The notes: a model not told the origin generated them from the letters alone. A stretch of 64,000 nt of DNA from Sphingomonas abietis (GCF_027625475.1 NZ_CP115174.1:1116001-1180000); one strand, 5' to 3'. Shown: positions 11,573-20,620, numbered from the stretch's first letter. Made by a program: numbers and translations.

Positions 11573-13258
11573 CTATTTCTTCACCCACACCCGCGTGCCG
11601 CCGATCCAGGTCTCCAGCACCTGGGTATGGCGGACTGCCTGCGCATCCTGCGTGGTCAGCGGATCGGTGTCGACCAGCACGAAGTCGGCCATGTGGCCGG
11701 GCTCGAGCGAGCCGATGCGGTCCTCCGCCTGCGCCGCGAACGCCGCGCCGCTGGTGAAGGCGGCCAGCGCCTGCGGCATGGTGATCTTCTCCTGCGGCTG
11801 CCATCCACCGGCGGGCTGGCCTTGCGCATCCTCGCGGCTGACCGCGGCGGCGAGGCCGGGGAAGGGGTTCGGGCTCTCGACCGGATAGTCCGACCCGAAG
11901 GCGAGCGGGACATGCTCGGCCGCCATCGTCGCCCACGCATAATCGCCCTTGAGGCGATCGGCGCCGAGGCGCTTTTCCGCCATCTGCCAGTCGCTGGTCT
12001 CATGGGTCGGCTGCATCGAGGCGATGATGCCATTGTGGGCGAAGCGCGGCAGGTCGGCCGGATCGACGATCTGGGCATGTTCGATCCGCCAGCGGCGATC
12101 GCCCTTGTAGGTCTGCGCCAGCTCCTCGATCGAGGACAGCACCTCGTCATTGGCGGCGTCGCCGATCGCGTGGACGGCGACCTGGAAATTGTCCATCGCC
12201 GCGCGGCTCATCAGATTCTTGAGCTTGGTGTCGTCGAGCAGCGAGGTGCCGCGGGTCGAGGGCATGTCGGCATAGGGCTTCTTGAGCCACGCCCCGCGCG
12301 ATCCGAGCGCCCCGTCGGCGAACAGCTTGACCCCGACCATGCGGAGATGGCCGTCGTAGAGCCACGGCGTCGGCCCGTTGCCGGCCACCGACAGCGTGGT
12401 GTCCACGCCCATGCCGTAGCTGACGATGCGTACCCGGATGGCGTTGGCGTCGCCGGCGCGGCGCAGCACGTTCCAGTCGTCCAGCGTGGTGCCCATGTCG
12501 CAGGTCGCGGTGATGCCGTAGGAGAGCAGCGCCTGCTGCGCGGCGCGGAAGGCGTCGTCGCGCTCGATCGGTGCGGGCTGCGGCACGGCCCGCAGGATCA
12601 GATCGCGCGCGGCATCGACGAACACGCCGGTCGGCTTGCCCTTGGCGTCGCGCTCGATATGGCCGCCGGGCACGTCCTTGGTGGCGGCCGAGATGCCCGC
12701 CGCCGCCATCGCCGCCGAATTGGCGACGAGCGCATGGCCATCGACCCGCTCCAGCACCACCGGCCGTTCGCGCACCGCGAGATCGATGTCGGCGGCGGTG
12801 GGGAAGCGGCCGAGCTTCCAGATCTCCTGGTTCCAGCCGCCGCCCTGGATCCAGGCCGGGTTGGGGTGCTTGGCGGCATAGTTGGCCAGCCGGGTCTGCG
12901 CATCGGCGAGGCTGGTGGTGCCGACCAGATCGACATGGGTGAGCGCGAAGCCCAGCTCCATGACGTGGCCGTGCGCGTCGATCAGCCCGGGCAGCATCGT
13001 GCGGCCATGGCCGTCGAGCCGGAAATCGAGCCATTCGGGGCGCTTGTCGCCGGGCTGGAGCAGCGCCTTGACCTTGCCGTCCTTGCCGATCAGCAGGCCG
13101 TTGAAGCGCTTGACGCTGCCGTCGCGATCGATGGTGTAGCCGTTGACGTCATCCAGCAGGCCACCCTCGGTGGGCGGGGCGGGGGCGTATTTGGGCGGCT
13201 TCTTGGCCATCGCCGGCGTGGGCGAGGCGAGCAGCGAGAGGATCGCGACGCCGGCCAT
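11573..13258 (-). CDS. Secreted metal-dependent amidohydrolase, YtcJ-like
   Basis: 561 residues from the chosen ATG, which begins a signal peptide (MAGVAILSLLASPTPAMA). Amidohydrolase superfamily marks are LPGLIDAHGHV (metal-binding HxH), a central IHAIGDAAND (His), RRWRIEHAQI (His) and ALAFGSDYPVE (Asp), the YtcJ/exoenzyme-regulatory-protein pattern. The substrate is unknown. The start is uncertain: the frame is open up to a GTG at 13393 that overlaps the stop of the upstream gene (GTGA), but that extension is encoded by a repeat (13280-13362). The native 5' end may therefore have been rebuilt by the repeat. Confidence 0.8.
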   Translation of the reverse strand: MAGVAILSLLASPTPAMAKKPPKYAPAPPTEGGLLDDVNGYTIDRDGSVKRFNGLLIGKDGKVKALLQPGDKRPEWLDFRLDGHGRTMLPGLIDAHGHVMELGFALTHVDLVGTTSLADAQTRLANYAAKHPNPAWIQGGGWNQEIWKLGRFPTAADIDLAVRERPVVLERVDGHALVANSAAMAAAGISAATKDVPGGHIERDAKGKPTGVFVDAARDLILRAVPQPAPIERDDAFRAAQQALLSYGITATCDMGTTLDDWNVLRRAGDANAIRVRIVSYGMGVDTTLSVAGNGPTPWLYDGHLRMVGVKLFADGALGSRGAWLKKPYADMPSTRGTSLLDDTKLKNLMSRAAMDNFQVAVHAIGDAANDEVLSSIEELAQTYKGDRRWRIEHAQIVDPADLPRFAHNGIIASMQPTHETSDWQMAEKRLGADRLKGDYAWATMAAEHVPLAFGSDYPVESPNPFPGLAAAVSREDAQGQPAGGWQPQEKITMPQALAAFTSGAAFAAQAEDRIGSLEPGHMADFVLVDTDPLTTQDAQAVRHTQVLETWIGGTRVWVKK

Positions 13259-13279
13259 CGCCGCCGCGCGCCATATCGC

Positions 13280-13362
13280 CCGTTCGTCCCGAGCGAAGTC
13301 GAGGGACGGAGAACGGGCGTCGCGCTTGGGGTACGTACCTCGACTGCGCTCGGCACGAACGG
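13280..13362. repeat. Family-1 palindromic repeat, copy 4, at the 5' end of the amidohydrolase gene
   Basis: Begins CCGTTCGTCCCGAGCGAAGT and ends GCTCGGCACGAACGG. It separates the dehydrogenase stop from the amidohydrolase ATG and is open in the amidohydrolase frame. Confidence 0.9.
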
Positions 13363-13389
13363 ATGGGCTGGAAGAGGTGGCGCCGCCGC

Positions 13390-14256
13390 TCACTTGCCGA
13401 GCCTCGTCAGCAGCGCGGAGATGTCGTGGCGGCCGCCACCCGCCGCCTGCACGTCGGCGAAGAACTGGTCGACCAGCGCCGCGACCGGCAGCGGCGCGCC
13501 GTTGCTGCGCGCCTCATCGATGGCGAGGCCGAGATCCTTGCGCATCCAGTCTACCGCGAAGCCATAATCATATTTGCCTTCCCGCATCGTCGTCCAGCGG
13601 TTGGTCATGTACCAGCTCGATGCGGCGCCTCCCGATATCGCCTCGAACGTCCTGTCGAGATCGATGCCGGAGGCCTGGGCGAAGCGCAGCGCCTCGGCGA
13701 CGCCCTGCATCGCGCCGGCGATCGCGACCTGGTTGACCATCTTGCAGGTCTGCCCCGCGCCCGATCCGCCGATATGGACCATGCGCGCGGCATAGGCCTG
13801 CATCAGCGGCTGCGCAGCCTCGAAGCTCTTCTTGGTGCCGCCGCACATGATCGAGAGCGTGCCCTTCTGCGCGCCGATCTCGCCGCCCGAAACGGGGGCG
13901 TCGAGCACCAGGAAACCACGATCCTTGCCCTCGACACCGAGCTGGCGTGCAATCTTGGCCGACACGGTTGTGTGATCGACAAACAGCGCACCCGGCTTCA
14001 TCGTGCGGAAGGCGCCGTCATGGCCGAGCGTGACCTCGGCGAGATCGTCGTCGGTGCCGACGCAGGAGAAGATGGCCTCGGCGCCATCCGCCGCCTCCGC
14101 CGCGCTGGCGACGGCCCGGCCGCCATGGGCCTGGACCCAATCCTCCGCCTTGGCCGGGCTGCGGTTGTAGACGGTGAGGTCGTGGCCGGCAGCCGCGAGA
14201 TGACGGGCCATGGGCGCACCCATCACGCCCAGTCCGAGATAAGCCAGTTTTGCCAT
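13390..14256 (-). CDS. NAD(P)-dependent beta-hydroxyacid dehydrogenase, 3-hydroxyisobutyrate dehydrogenase-like
   Basis: 288 residues, the family's normal size. The Rossmann motif GLGVMGAPMARHL is at residues 8-20, the substrate-binding DAPVSGG follows, and the catalytic Lys is in GQTCKMVNQ. Members include 3-hydroxyisobutyrate, tartronate semialdehyde and glyoxylate/succinic semialdehyde reductases; the sequence alone does not settle the substrate. The gene is probably cotranscribed with the downstream amidohydrolase. It diverges from threonine dehydratase across 60 bases. Confidence 0.85.
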   Translation of the reverse strand: MAKLAYLGLGVMGAPMARHLAAAGHDLTVYNRSPAKAEDWVQAHGGRAVASAAEAADGAEAIFSCVGTDDDLAEVTLGHDGAFRTMKPGALFVDHTTVSAKIARQLGVEGKDRGFLVLDAPVSGGEIGAQKGTLSIMCGGTKKSFEAAQPLMQAYAARMVHIGGSGAGQTCKMVNQVAIAGAMQGVAEALRFAQASGIDLDRTFEAISGGAASSWYMTNRWTTMREGKYDYGFAVDWMRKDLGLAIDEARSNGAPLPVAALVDQFFADVQAAGGGRHDISALLTRLGK

Positions 14257-14316
14257 AGGGGCGGGGGCATAACCCACCTTCCTTGCCACCGCCAGATGGT
14301 CTAGGCCGCGCCCACT

Positions 14317-15567
14317 ATGGCAACCGCAGAAGCAACGCTCCGCCCGCAGGATCACCCCGCCGTCACGGTGGCGGATATTCGCATGGCGCACGAGCGCATT
14401 GCGCCCTCGATCGTCCGCACCCCGACGCTCCATTCGATCACGCTGTCGAAGCTGACCGGCGCCAATGTCTGGCTGAAGTTCGAGAATCTCCAGTTCACCG
14501 CCGCCTATAAGGAGCGCGGCGCGCTCAACAAGCTGCTGCAGCTGACCGACGAGGAGAAAGCGCGCGGCGTGATCGCGGCGTCGGCCGGCAACCATGCCCA
14601 GGGCCTCGCTTATCATGGCGCCCGGCTCGGCATCCCGGTGACGATCGTGATGCCCAAGCCGACGCCGACCGTGAAGGTGCAGCAGACCGAAGGCCATGGC
14701 GCCGAGGTGATCATGTTCGGCGAACGCTTCGACGACGCGCAGGCCCATGCCTATGAGGTCGCGGCGGAGCGTGGGCTGGTGTTCGTCCATCCGTTCGACG
14801 ATCCGGCGATCATCGCCGGGCAGGGCACCGTCGCGCTCGAAATGCTGGAGGACGTGCCGCAGATCGACACGCTGGCGATCCCGATCGGCGGCGGCGGGCT
14901 GATCTCGGGCTGTGCGACGGCGGCCAAGGCGATCCGGCCGGATCTCGATGTCGTCGGCGTGCAGGCCGAGCTCTATCCGTCGATGTTCGCGAAGCGCAAC
15001 GGCCTCGATCTGCCGAGCGAGGGCGATACGCTGGCCGAGGGCATCGCCGTCAAGTTTCCCGGCCGGATCACCTTCGATATCGTCCAGGCGCTGGCCGACG
15101 ACATCGTGCTGGTGTCCGAACGCGATCTCGAAAAGGCGCTGTCGCTGCTGCTCCAGATCGAGAAGACCGTGGTGGAGGGTGCCGGTGCTGCCGGTTTGGC
15201 GGCGCTGCTCGCGCACCCCGAGCGCTTTGCCGGCAAGAATATCGGCCTGGTGCTGACCGGCGGCAATATCGACACGCGCCTGCTCGCCAACGTGCTGCTG
15301 CGCGATCTGGCGCGCTCCGGCCGGCTCGCCCGCCTGCGCATCCGTTTGCAGGACCGCCCCGGTGCGCTGTTCAACGTGGCGCGGGTGTTCGACCAGCAGC
15401 AGGTCAACATCATCGAAATCTACCACCAGCGCGTCTTCACCACGCTTCCGGCCAAGGGGCTGATCACCGATATCGAGTGCGAGACGCGCGATGCCGGTCA
15501 TCTCGACCGGCTCGTCGCCGCGCTGGCGGCGGAGGGCTATGAAGTGAGCCGCGTCGAGCTCGCCTGA
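14317..15567 (+). CDS. ilvA: Threonine ammonia-lyase with C-terminal ACT domain
   Basis: 416 residues. This PLP-dependent fold-type II enzyme deaminates threonine to 2-oxobutyrate, the first committed step to isoleucine. The PLP lysine is in FTAAYKERGALNK, the phosphate-binding loop is AIPIGGGGLISG, and the serine-binding motif is ASAGNHAQG. A single ACT domain (residues about 335-410, RLRIRLQDRPGALFNVARV) marks the catabolic/short form rather than the two-ACT biosynthetic form of E. coli. Monocistronic; a hairpin lies 40 bases downstream. Confidence 0.93.
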   Translation: MATAEATLRPQDHPAVTVADIRMAHERIAPSIVRTPTLHSITLSKLTGANVWLKFENLQFTAAYKERGALNKLLQLTDEEKARGVIAASAGNHAQGLAYHGARLGIPVTIVMPKPTPTVKVQQTEGHGAEVIMFGERFDDAQAHAYEVAAERGLVFVHPFDDPAIIAGQGTVALEMLEDVPQIDTLAIPIGGGGLISGCATAAKAIRPDLDVVGVQAELYPSMFAKRNGLDLPSEGDTLAEGIAVKFPGRITFDIVQALADDIVLVSERDLEKALSLLLQIEKTVVEGAGAAGLAALLAHPERFAGKNIGLVLTGGNIDTRLLANVLLRDLARSGRLARLRIRLQDRPGALFNVARVFDQQQVNIIEIYHQRVFTTLPAKGLITDIECETRDAGHLDRLVAALAAEGYEVSRVELA

Positions 15568-15583
15568 TCGCGCTTTTTGAGAC

Positions 15584-15592
15584 TTATCCACA
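15584..15592 (+). promoter_or_regulatory. Perfect DnaA box (TTATCCACA)
   Basis: Exact match to the consensus DnaA box, located 17 bases after ilvA. No second exact box is seen nearby. It lies 44 bases before a CtrA-type box with a hairpin between them. Confidence 0.5.
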
Positions 15593-15605
15593 GGCTGCGC
15601 GTTTT

Positions 15606-15635
15606 CGGGACATGTTTCGTGGGGAAACGGTCCCG
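15606..15635 (+). terminator. Hairpin after ilvA
   Basis: CGGGAC pairs with GTCCCG and, inside it, GTTTC pairs with GAAAC around a GTGGG loop. It is followed by a T-rich stretch, so it could terminate ilvA. It is also part of the DnaA-box/CtrA-box cluster. Confidence 0.5.
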
Positions 15636-15650
15636 TTAACGTTCTTTTAA
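15636..15650 (+). promoter_or_regulatory. CtrA-type box TTAA-N7-TTAA upstream of bpt
   Basis: TTAACGTTCTTTTAA matches the full CtrA half-site spacing. CtrA controls cell-cycle genes and, in Caulobacter, represses the origin. Here it sits about 85 bases before the proposed bpt start. One match could be chance in an AT-rich gap. Confidence 0.4.
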
Positions 15651-15734
15651 GACTTGGCGACTCTTCCCCCCGTGCAACTCTTGCCGCATAAAGATGTTGG
15701 CAACCATGTTCGGGATGAGAGGACGGCCACGACA

Positions 15735-16532
15735 GTGAGTGCACCTTTCCGTTTTCCAAGGTTTTTCGTGACCACGCCGAGCCCTTGCCCGTATCTGCCG
15801 GGCAAGATCGAGCGCAAGGTGTTCACCGAACTGGCTGGTCCGCACGCCAGCGAACTGAACGATGCGCTGGGTCGCATCGGTTTTCGTCGCTCGCAATCGG
15901 TGGCCTATCGGCCGAGCTGCCAGAACTGCACCGCCTGCGTGTCGGTGCGCGTCGCGGCGCTCGAGTTCAAGCCGAACAAGAGCCAGAGCCGGATGCTCAA
16001 GGCGCATGCGGATCTCGTCGTTTCCGCCTGCAAGCCGTGGACGACCGAGGAGCAGTTCGCACTGCTGCGCGATTATCTCGGCTCGCGCCATCCCGGCGGC
16101 GGCATGGCCGACATGGACGAGTTCGATTTCGCCGACATGGTCGAGCAGACCCCGGTCAAGAGCTTCGTCATCGAATATCGCGAGCCGACGACCGATGGTC
16201 GGCCCGGCAAGCTGGTCGGCGCCTGCCTCACCGATCAGCAGGGCGATGGCCTGTCGATGATCTACAGCTTCTTCGATCCGCATCACCCGGATCGCGATGG
16301 CCTCGGCACCTTCATCATCCTCGATCATATCCGGCGTGCGCAGGCGGCGAAGCTGGCCTATGTCTATCTCGGCTACTGGGTCGAGGGTTCGGCGCGGATG
16401 CAGTACAAGACCCGCTTCAAGCCGATCGAGCGGCTCACCGCCGCTGGCTGGCAGCGTTTCGATCCGCCGTCGCAGCAGCCGGTGCCGGCACAGCGCGAGC
16501 CGCTGCCCGCCAAGGACCGCGTGATCGGCTGA
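15735..16532 (+). CDS. bpt: Aspartate/glutamate leucyltransferase (leucyl-tRNA:protein transferase)
   Basis: 265 residues from GTG 15735, which gives the usual family N-terminus ([23 protein letters not shown]). The enzyme moves Leu from leucyl-tRNA to proteins with N-terminal Asp or Glu, marking them for ClpAP (N-degron pathway). Motifs: [16 protein letters not shown], the cysteine cluster [12 protein letters not shown], and [20 protein letters not shown] near the C-terminus. The frame is open upstream to a TTG at 15654, but no good ribosome site supports that start. It has its own promoter region, which contains the CtrA-type box. Confidence 0.88.
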   Translation: MSAPFRFPRFFVTTPSPCPYLPGKIERKVFTELAGPHASELNDALGRIGFRRSQSVAYRPSCQNCTACVSVRVAALEFKPNKSQSRMLKAHADLVVSACKPWTTEEQFALLRDYLGSRHPGGGMADMDEFDFADMVEQTPVKSFVIEYREPTTDGRPGKLVGACLTDQQGDGLSMIYSFFDPHHPDRDGLGTFIILDHIRRAQAAKLAYVYLGYWVEGSARMQYKTRFKPIERLTAAGWQRFDPPSQQPVPAQREPLPAKDRVIG

Positions 16533-16623
16533 ATATCCGCAGGAGGCCGGATTTGCCTCTTGTGCGCCGCAAAAAAGGTCGTCAGTCTGCCATAGAACCG
16601 ACATGAATTCGGATCGGAGGGCG

Positions 16624-18102
16624 ATGCGAAATCCTGCGTTCGACGAAGTATGGGGTGAAGGCGGCGACACATCGTCTCGCCCGGGATTCGAGGCACTTGC
16701 GGCCTGGATCGCGGAAACGCCCCCGCAAGAATTTGACCGCCGGCAGCAGGCTGCCGAGGCCGCGTTCCGGCAATTGGGCATCACCTTCGCGGTCTATGGC
16801 GAGGATGAGGCGGCGGAGCGGATCATTCCCTTCGATATCGTCCCCAGGATCTTCTCCGCATCCGAATGGAAGGGCCTGAAGATCGGGCTCGAACAGCGGG
16901 TCCACGCGATCAACGCCTTCCTCTCCGACGTCTATGGCGAGCGGAAGATCATCGCCGACGGGATCGTGCCGGCCGAACTGGTGCTGGCCAATCCGCAATT
17001 CCGCCCGCAAGTCGCCGGCGTCCGGCCGCCGCACGACGTCTATGCCCATATCTGCGGCATCGACATGGTGCGAACCGGGCCGAACGACTTCTTCGTGCTG
17101 GAGGACAATGCCCGCACCCCGTCCGGCGTGTCCTATATGCTGGAAAATCGCGAGGCGATGATCCGGCTCTGCCCGGAATTGTTCGAGATGTTCCCGGTCG
17201 AGCCGGTCGACGACTATACCGACCTGTTGCTCTCGACGCTGCGCTCGGTGGCGCCGCATGGGCGCGGCAGCGAGCCGGTGTGCGTGCTGCTCACCCCCGG
17301 CCACTATAATTCCGCCTTCTACGAGCACAGCTTCCTCGCCGATGCGATGGGGATCGAGCTGGTCGAGGCGGCCGATCTGGAAGTGGACGACGATATCGTC
17401 TGGATGCGGACGATCGACGGGCGGGTGCGGGTCGACGTGATCTACCGCCGGCTCGACGACGACTATATCGATCCGCTCGTCTTCAAGCCGGATTCGATGC
17501 TCGGCGTGCCCGGCCTGATGGCAGCCTATCTGCGCGGCACCGTCACGCTCGCCAATGCGCCCGGCACCGGCATCGCCGACGACAAGGCGATCTACAGCTA
17601 CATGCCGGAGATCGTGCGCTATTACACCGGCTCGGACGCCAAGCTGCCCAATGTCGAGACGTGGCGCTGCCGCGAGCCGCAGGCGCTGAAATACACGCTG
17701 GAGCATCTCGACGAGCTGGTGGTGAAGCTGGTCGATGGATCGGGCGGCTATGGGATGCTGGTCGGGCCGACCGCGTCCAGTGCCGAGATCGAGGCGTTCC
17801 GCGCCGCCCTCAAGGCCGAGCCGCACCGCTACATCGCGCAGCCGACGCTGGCGCTCTCGACCGTGCCGACCCTGACCGAGAAGGGCGTGGCGCCGCGCCA
17901 CGTCGATTTCCGGCCCTTCTGCCTGAGCGGCGCCGATGGGGTGAAGATCGTGCCGGGCGGTCTGACCCGGGTCGCGCTGCGCGAGGGCTCGCTGGTGGTC
18001 AACAGCAGCCAGGGCGGCGGCACCAAGGACAGCCTGATCCTCGCCGATCGCCCGCGCCGCCGTGGCGCCGGGCCTGAACCGCTCCGGGTGGGGGCCGACT
18101 GA
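16624..18102 (+). CDS. Circularly permuted ATP-grasp protein (first gene of the Anbu operon)
   Basis: 492 residues. It belongs to the DUF404/DUF407 circularly permuted ATP-grasp type 2 family. Visible motifs are HAINAFLSDVYGERKI, GIDMVRTGPNDFFVLEDNARTPSG (metal/ATP-binding Glu-Asn), LTPGHYNSAFYEH, KLVDGSGGYGML and HVDFRPFCL. Such proteins are predicted amide-bond ligases, possibly making a small peptide or tagging a protein. ATG at 16624 follows GGAGG (16616-16620); ATG at 16603 is an alternative. The stop overlaps the next start (TGATG). No partner substrate gene is recognisable in the operon. Confidence 0.88.
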   Translation: MRNPAFDEVWGEGGDTSSRPGFEALAAWIAETPPQEFDRRQQAAEAAFRQLGITFAVYGEDEAAERIIPFDIVPRIFSASEWKGLKIGLEQRVHAINAFLSDVYGERKIIADGIVPAELVLANPQFRPQVAGVRPPHDVYAHICGIDMVRTGPNDFFVLEDNARTPSGVSYMLENREAMIRLCPELFEMFPVEPVDDYTDLLLSTLRSVAPHGRGSEPVCVLLTPGHYNSAFYEHSFLADAMGIELVEAADLEVDDDIVWMRTIDGRVRVDVIYRRLDDDYIDPLVFKPDSMLGVPGLMAAYLRGTVTLANAPGTGIADDKAIYSYMPEIVRYYTGSDAKLPNVETWRCREPQALKYTLEHLDELVVKLVDGSGGYGMLVGPTASSAEIEAFRAALKAEPHRYIAQPTLALSTVPTLTEKGVAPRHVDFRPFCLSGADGVKIVPGGLTRVALREGSLVVNSSQGGGTKDSLILADRPRRRGAGPEPLRVGAD

Positions 18103-19037
18103 TGCTTTCGCGTACCGCTTCGTCGCTCTACTGGCTCGGCCGCTATATCGAGCGCGCCGAATTCACCGCCCGCCTGATCGAGGCGACGATCCGGCTCGAT
18201 CTGCTGTCGGCGCGCCCGGCGGGCGAGGGGGCGTGGGAAAGCGCGCTCGCCGTCGTCTCGGCCGAGGACAGCTTTTGGTTCACCGGCGAATCGATCAGCC
18301 CCGATTCGGTCAGCCGCTATCTGGCGCTTAGCCAGCAGAATGCGAGCTCGATCCGCTCCTGCCTCGATGCGGCGCGCTCCAACGCCAAGTCGGTGCGCAC
18401 CGCGCTCACCCGCGAAGCCTGGGAGGCGATCAACCGCGCCTGGCTCGGCGTGCGCGACTGCAAGGTCAGCGACGGCACGCCGGCGGCGCTGGCGATGATC
18501 GAGAAGCTCAAGGCGGAGGCGCGCGGCTTCGAGGGCGCGCTGCACCGGATGTTGCGCAACGAGGCCAGCTTCTTCGTGCGGCTGGGCGCCGCGATCGAGC
18601 GGGCCGACAACACCGCGCGGCTGATCGACGTCAAATATCATCTGCTGCTGCCGGAGGGCGAGAAGGTCGGCGGGCCGATCGATCGCGACCAGTGGACGAC
18701 GATCCTCCACACCGTCTCGGCGGTGACGGCCTATCGCTGGCTGTATCGCGAGGGTCTGCGCCCCGGCCATGTCGTCGACCTGCTGGTGCTGCGGCACGAG
18801 ATGCCGCGCTCGATCGCGGCCTCGGCCGATGAGGTGGTGCAGAATCTCAATGCGATCGGCCGTCGCCTCGGCCGGCAGGGCGAAGCCGACCGGATCGCGC
18901 GCGTCCGCCAGCTGATGATCAATCGCTCGACGGTCAACGGCATCATCGCCGGCGGCTTGCACGAATTCCTCCAGGCCTTCATCAGCGACAATGCCCGCCT
19001 CGACCAGGCGATCGCCCAGCAATTCCGGTTCCAGTGA
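18102..19037 (+). CDS. Alpha-E domain protein
   Basis: 311 residues, almost entirely helical. It starts with LSRTASSLYWLGRYIERAEFTARLI, the hallmark of the alpha-E family, and repeats similar helices (RADNTARLIDVKYHLLL). No known enzymatic motif is present. The family is nearly always encoded beside permuted ATP-grasp and transglutaminase-like genes, so it is thought to be a subunit or cofactor of that ligase; in some proteins the two are fused. Its start overlaps the ATP-grasp stop by one base, which suggests roughly equal synthesis. Confidence 0.88.
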   Translation: MLSRTASSLYWLGRYIERAEFTARLIEATIRLDLLSARPAGEGAWESALAVVSAEDSFWFTGESISPDSVSRYLALSQQNASSIRSCLDAARSNAKSVRTALTREAWEAINRAWLGVRDCKVSDGTPAALAMIEKLKAEARGFEGALHRMLRNEASFFVRLGAAIERADNTARLIDVKYHLLLPEGEKVGGPIDRDQWTTILHTVSAVTAYRWLYREGLRPGHVVDLLVLRHEMPRSIAASADEVVQNLNAIGRRLGRQGEADRIARVRQLMINRSTVNGIIAGGLHEFLQAFISDNARLDQAIAQQFRFQ

Positions 19038-19870
19038 TGCGCCTCAGGATCGAATATCGCACCCATTATGCCTTCAGCCAGCCGCAGCGGCGGCTGGTGC
19101 AGCTGCTGCGCGTCACCCCGCCGAGCTTCGACGGGCAGGCGGTGATCGACTGGCATGTCGAGGTGGATTGCGACGCCCGCCTCAAGCGCAGCCGCGACGG
19201 CTACGGCAATGAGGTGACGATGCTCTATGTCGACGGGCCGATCGACCGGATCGCGCTCACCGTCGGCGGCGAGGTGCTGACCGAGGATCGGGCCGGGATG
19301 GTGGCGGGCGCGCCCGAGCCGCTCCCCATCGAGCTGTTCCTGCGGCCGACCCCGCAGACCGAGGCCGATGCCGGGATCATCGCCTTCGCGGACGACATCG
19401 CCGAGGCGGCCGCCGATCCGCTCAGCCGGCTGCATGCGCTGTGCCATGCACTTCACCGCCAGATCGTCTTCGATACCGGCAATGGCGATCCCCATCGCGG
19501 TGCCGCCGCCGCCTTTGCGGAAGGGCGGGGGGTCTGCCAGGATCATGCCCATATCTTCTGCGCGGCGGCGCGCGTGCTGGGCTATCCGGCGCGCTACGTC
19601 TCGGGGCACCTGCTGCGATCGGACGGCGAGACCATCCAGCCGGCGGCGCACGCCTGGGCGGAGGCCCATGTTGATGGCTATGGCTGGATCGGTTTCGATG
19701 CCGCCAACGGCATGTCGCCGACCGACGCCTATGTCCGCGTCGCCGTCGGTCTCGATTATCGCGACGCCGCGCCGCTCGCCGGAATGCGCGTCGGCGGCGG
19801 TGGCGAGACCATGCATGTCGAGGTTGCGGTTGCGGAAACCGGCGGACAGCGTCAAAATCAGGCGCAATGA
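19037..19870 (+). CDS. Transglutaminase-like cysteine peptidase with N-terminal beta domain
   Basis: 277 residues. The N-terminal beta domain (RLRIEYRTHYAFSQPQRR) is typical of bacterial transglutaminase-like proteins. The catalytic core has Cys in GRGVCQDHAHIFCAAAR, His in HAWAEAHVDG and Asp in WIGFDAANG, a complete Cys-His-Asp triad. It could hydrolyse or transfer amide bonds. It has no signal peptide, so the protein is cytoplasmic like its partners. The start overlaps the alpha-E stop (TGATG); its own stop overlaps the Anbu start (ATGA). Confidence 0.9.
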   Translation: MRLRIEYRTHYAFSQPQRRLVQLLRVTPPSFDGQAVIDWHVEVDCDARLKRSRDGYGNEVTMLYVDGPIDRIALTVGGEVLTEDRAGMVAGAPEPLPIELFLRPTPQTEADAGIIAFADDIAEAAADPLSRLHALCHALHRQIVFDTGNGDPHRGAAAAFAEGRGVCQDHAHIFCAAARVLGYPARYVSGHLLRSDGETIQPAAHAWAEAHVDGYGWIGFDAANGMSPTDAYVRVAVGLDYRDAAPLAGMRVGGGGETMHVEVAVAETGGQRQNQAQ

Positions 19871-20613
19871 CTTATTGCGTAGGAATGCTGGTCGAGGCGG
19901 GACTCGTCATGATCGCCGATACCCGCACCAATGCGGGCGTCGACGATATCTCGGTCTATCGCAAGCTGCACATGCTGGCCGATTCGCCCGATCGGCTGGT
20001 GTTCGCCATGTCGGCCGGCAATCTCTCGATCACCCAGGCGGTGCTGGCGAGCCTCGCCGAGGGGCTGCCGTCTGGCGATCCCGATCTGCCGGTGCGGACG
20101 GTCGCCAACGCGCCGTCGATGTTCCGGGTGGCGCAGCTGGTCGGCGAGGCGGTGCATGAGCAGCGCGCGGTGATCGCCAAGGCGCTGGAGGAATCGCAGC
20201 TGGCGCCCTCCGCCTCGATGCTGCTCGGCGGCCGGATCGGCGATGGCCCGCTCAAGCTGTTCCGCCTCTATTCCGAGGGCAATTTCATCGAATGCCAGAA
20301 GGAGCAGCCGTTCCTCCAGATCGGCGAGATGAAATATGGCAAGCCGATCCTCGATCGCGCGCTGCAATATGACACCGAGCTGTCGGAGGCGGTGAAGGTC
20401 GGGCTGATCTCGTTCGATTCGACGCTGCGATCGAACCTCGCGGTCGGTCGCCCGCTCGATCTGGTGGTCATTCCGGCCGATCCGCAGGGCCATGTCGTCC
20501 AGCGCCGGATCGGGGTGGACGACGCCTATTTCAACGATCTGTCGGCGCGCTGGTCGCTGATGCTGAACGAGGCGCGCGCGACGATCCCCGATCCGCCCTT
20601 CATGCTGGGCTGA
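19867..20613 (+). CDS. anbu: Anbu proteasome-type protease (COG3484)
   Basis: 248 residues. An N-terminal nucleophile hydrolase of the proteasome/HslV superfamily: after Met removal, Thr1 (MTYCVGML) is the predicted nucleophile, with Asp17 in IADTRTN and Lys32 in VYRKLHML at proteasome-like positions. Anbu forms open helical rings in studied species and has no known ATPase partner, and none is encoded here. It is the last gene of the coupled ATP-grasp/alpha-E/transglutaminase operon. A separate HslV is encoded at 53635-54189, so this is not the housekeeping peptidase. Substrate unknown. Confidence 0.9.
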   Translation: MTYCVGMLVEAGLVMIADTRTNAGVDDISVYRKLHMLADSPDRLVFAMSAGNLSITQAVLASLAEGLPSGDPDLPVRTVANAPSMFRVAQLVGEAVHEQRAVIAKALEESQLAPSASMLLGGRIGDGPLKLFRLYSEGNFIECQKEQPFLQIGEMKYGKPILDRALQYDTELSEAVKVGLISFDSTLRSNLAVGRPLDLVVIPADPQGHVVQRRIGVDDAYFNDLSARWSLMLNEARATIPDPPFMLG

Positions 20614-20620
20614 CCGTCGC

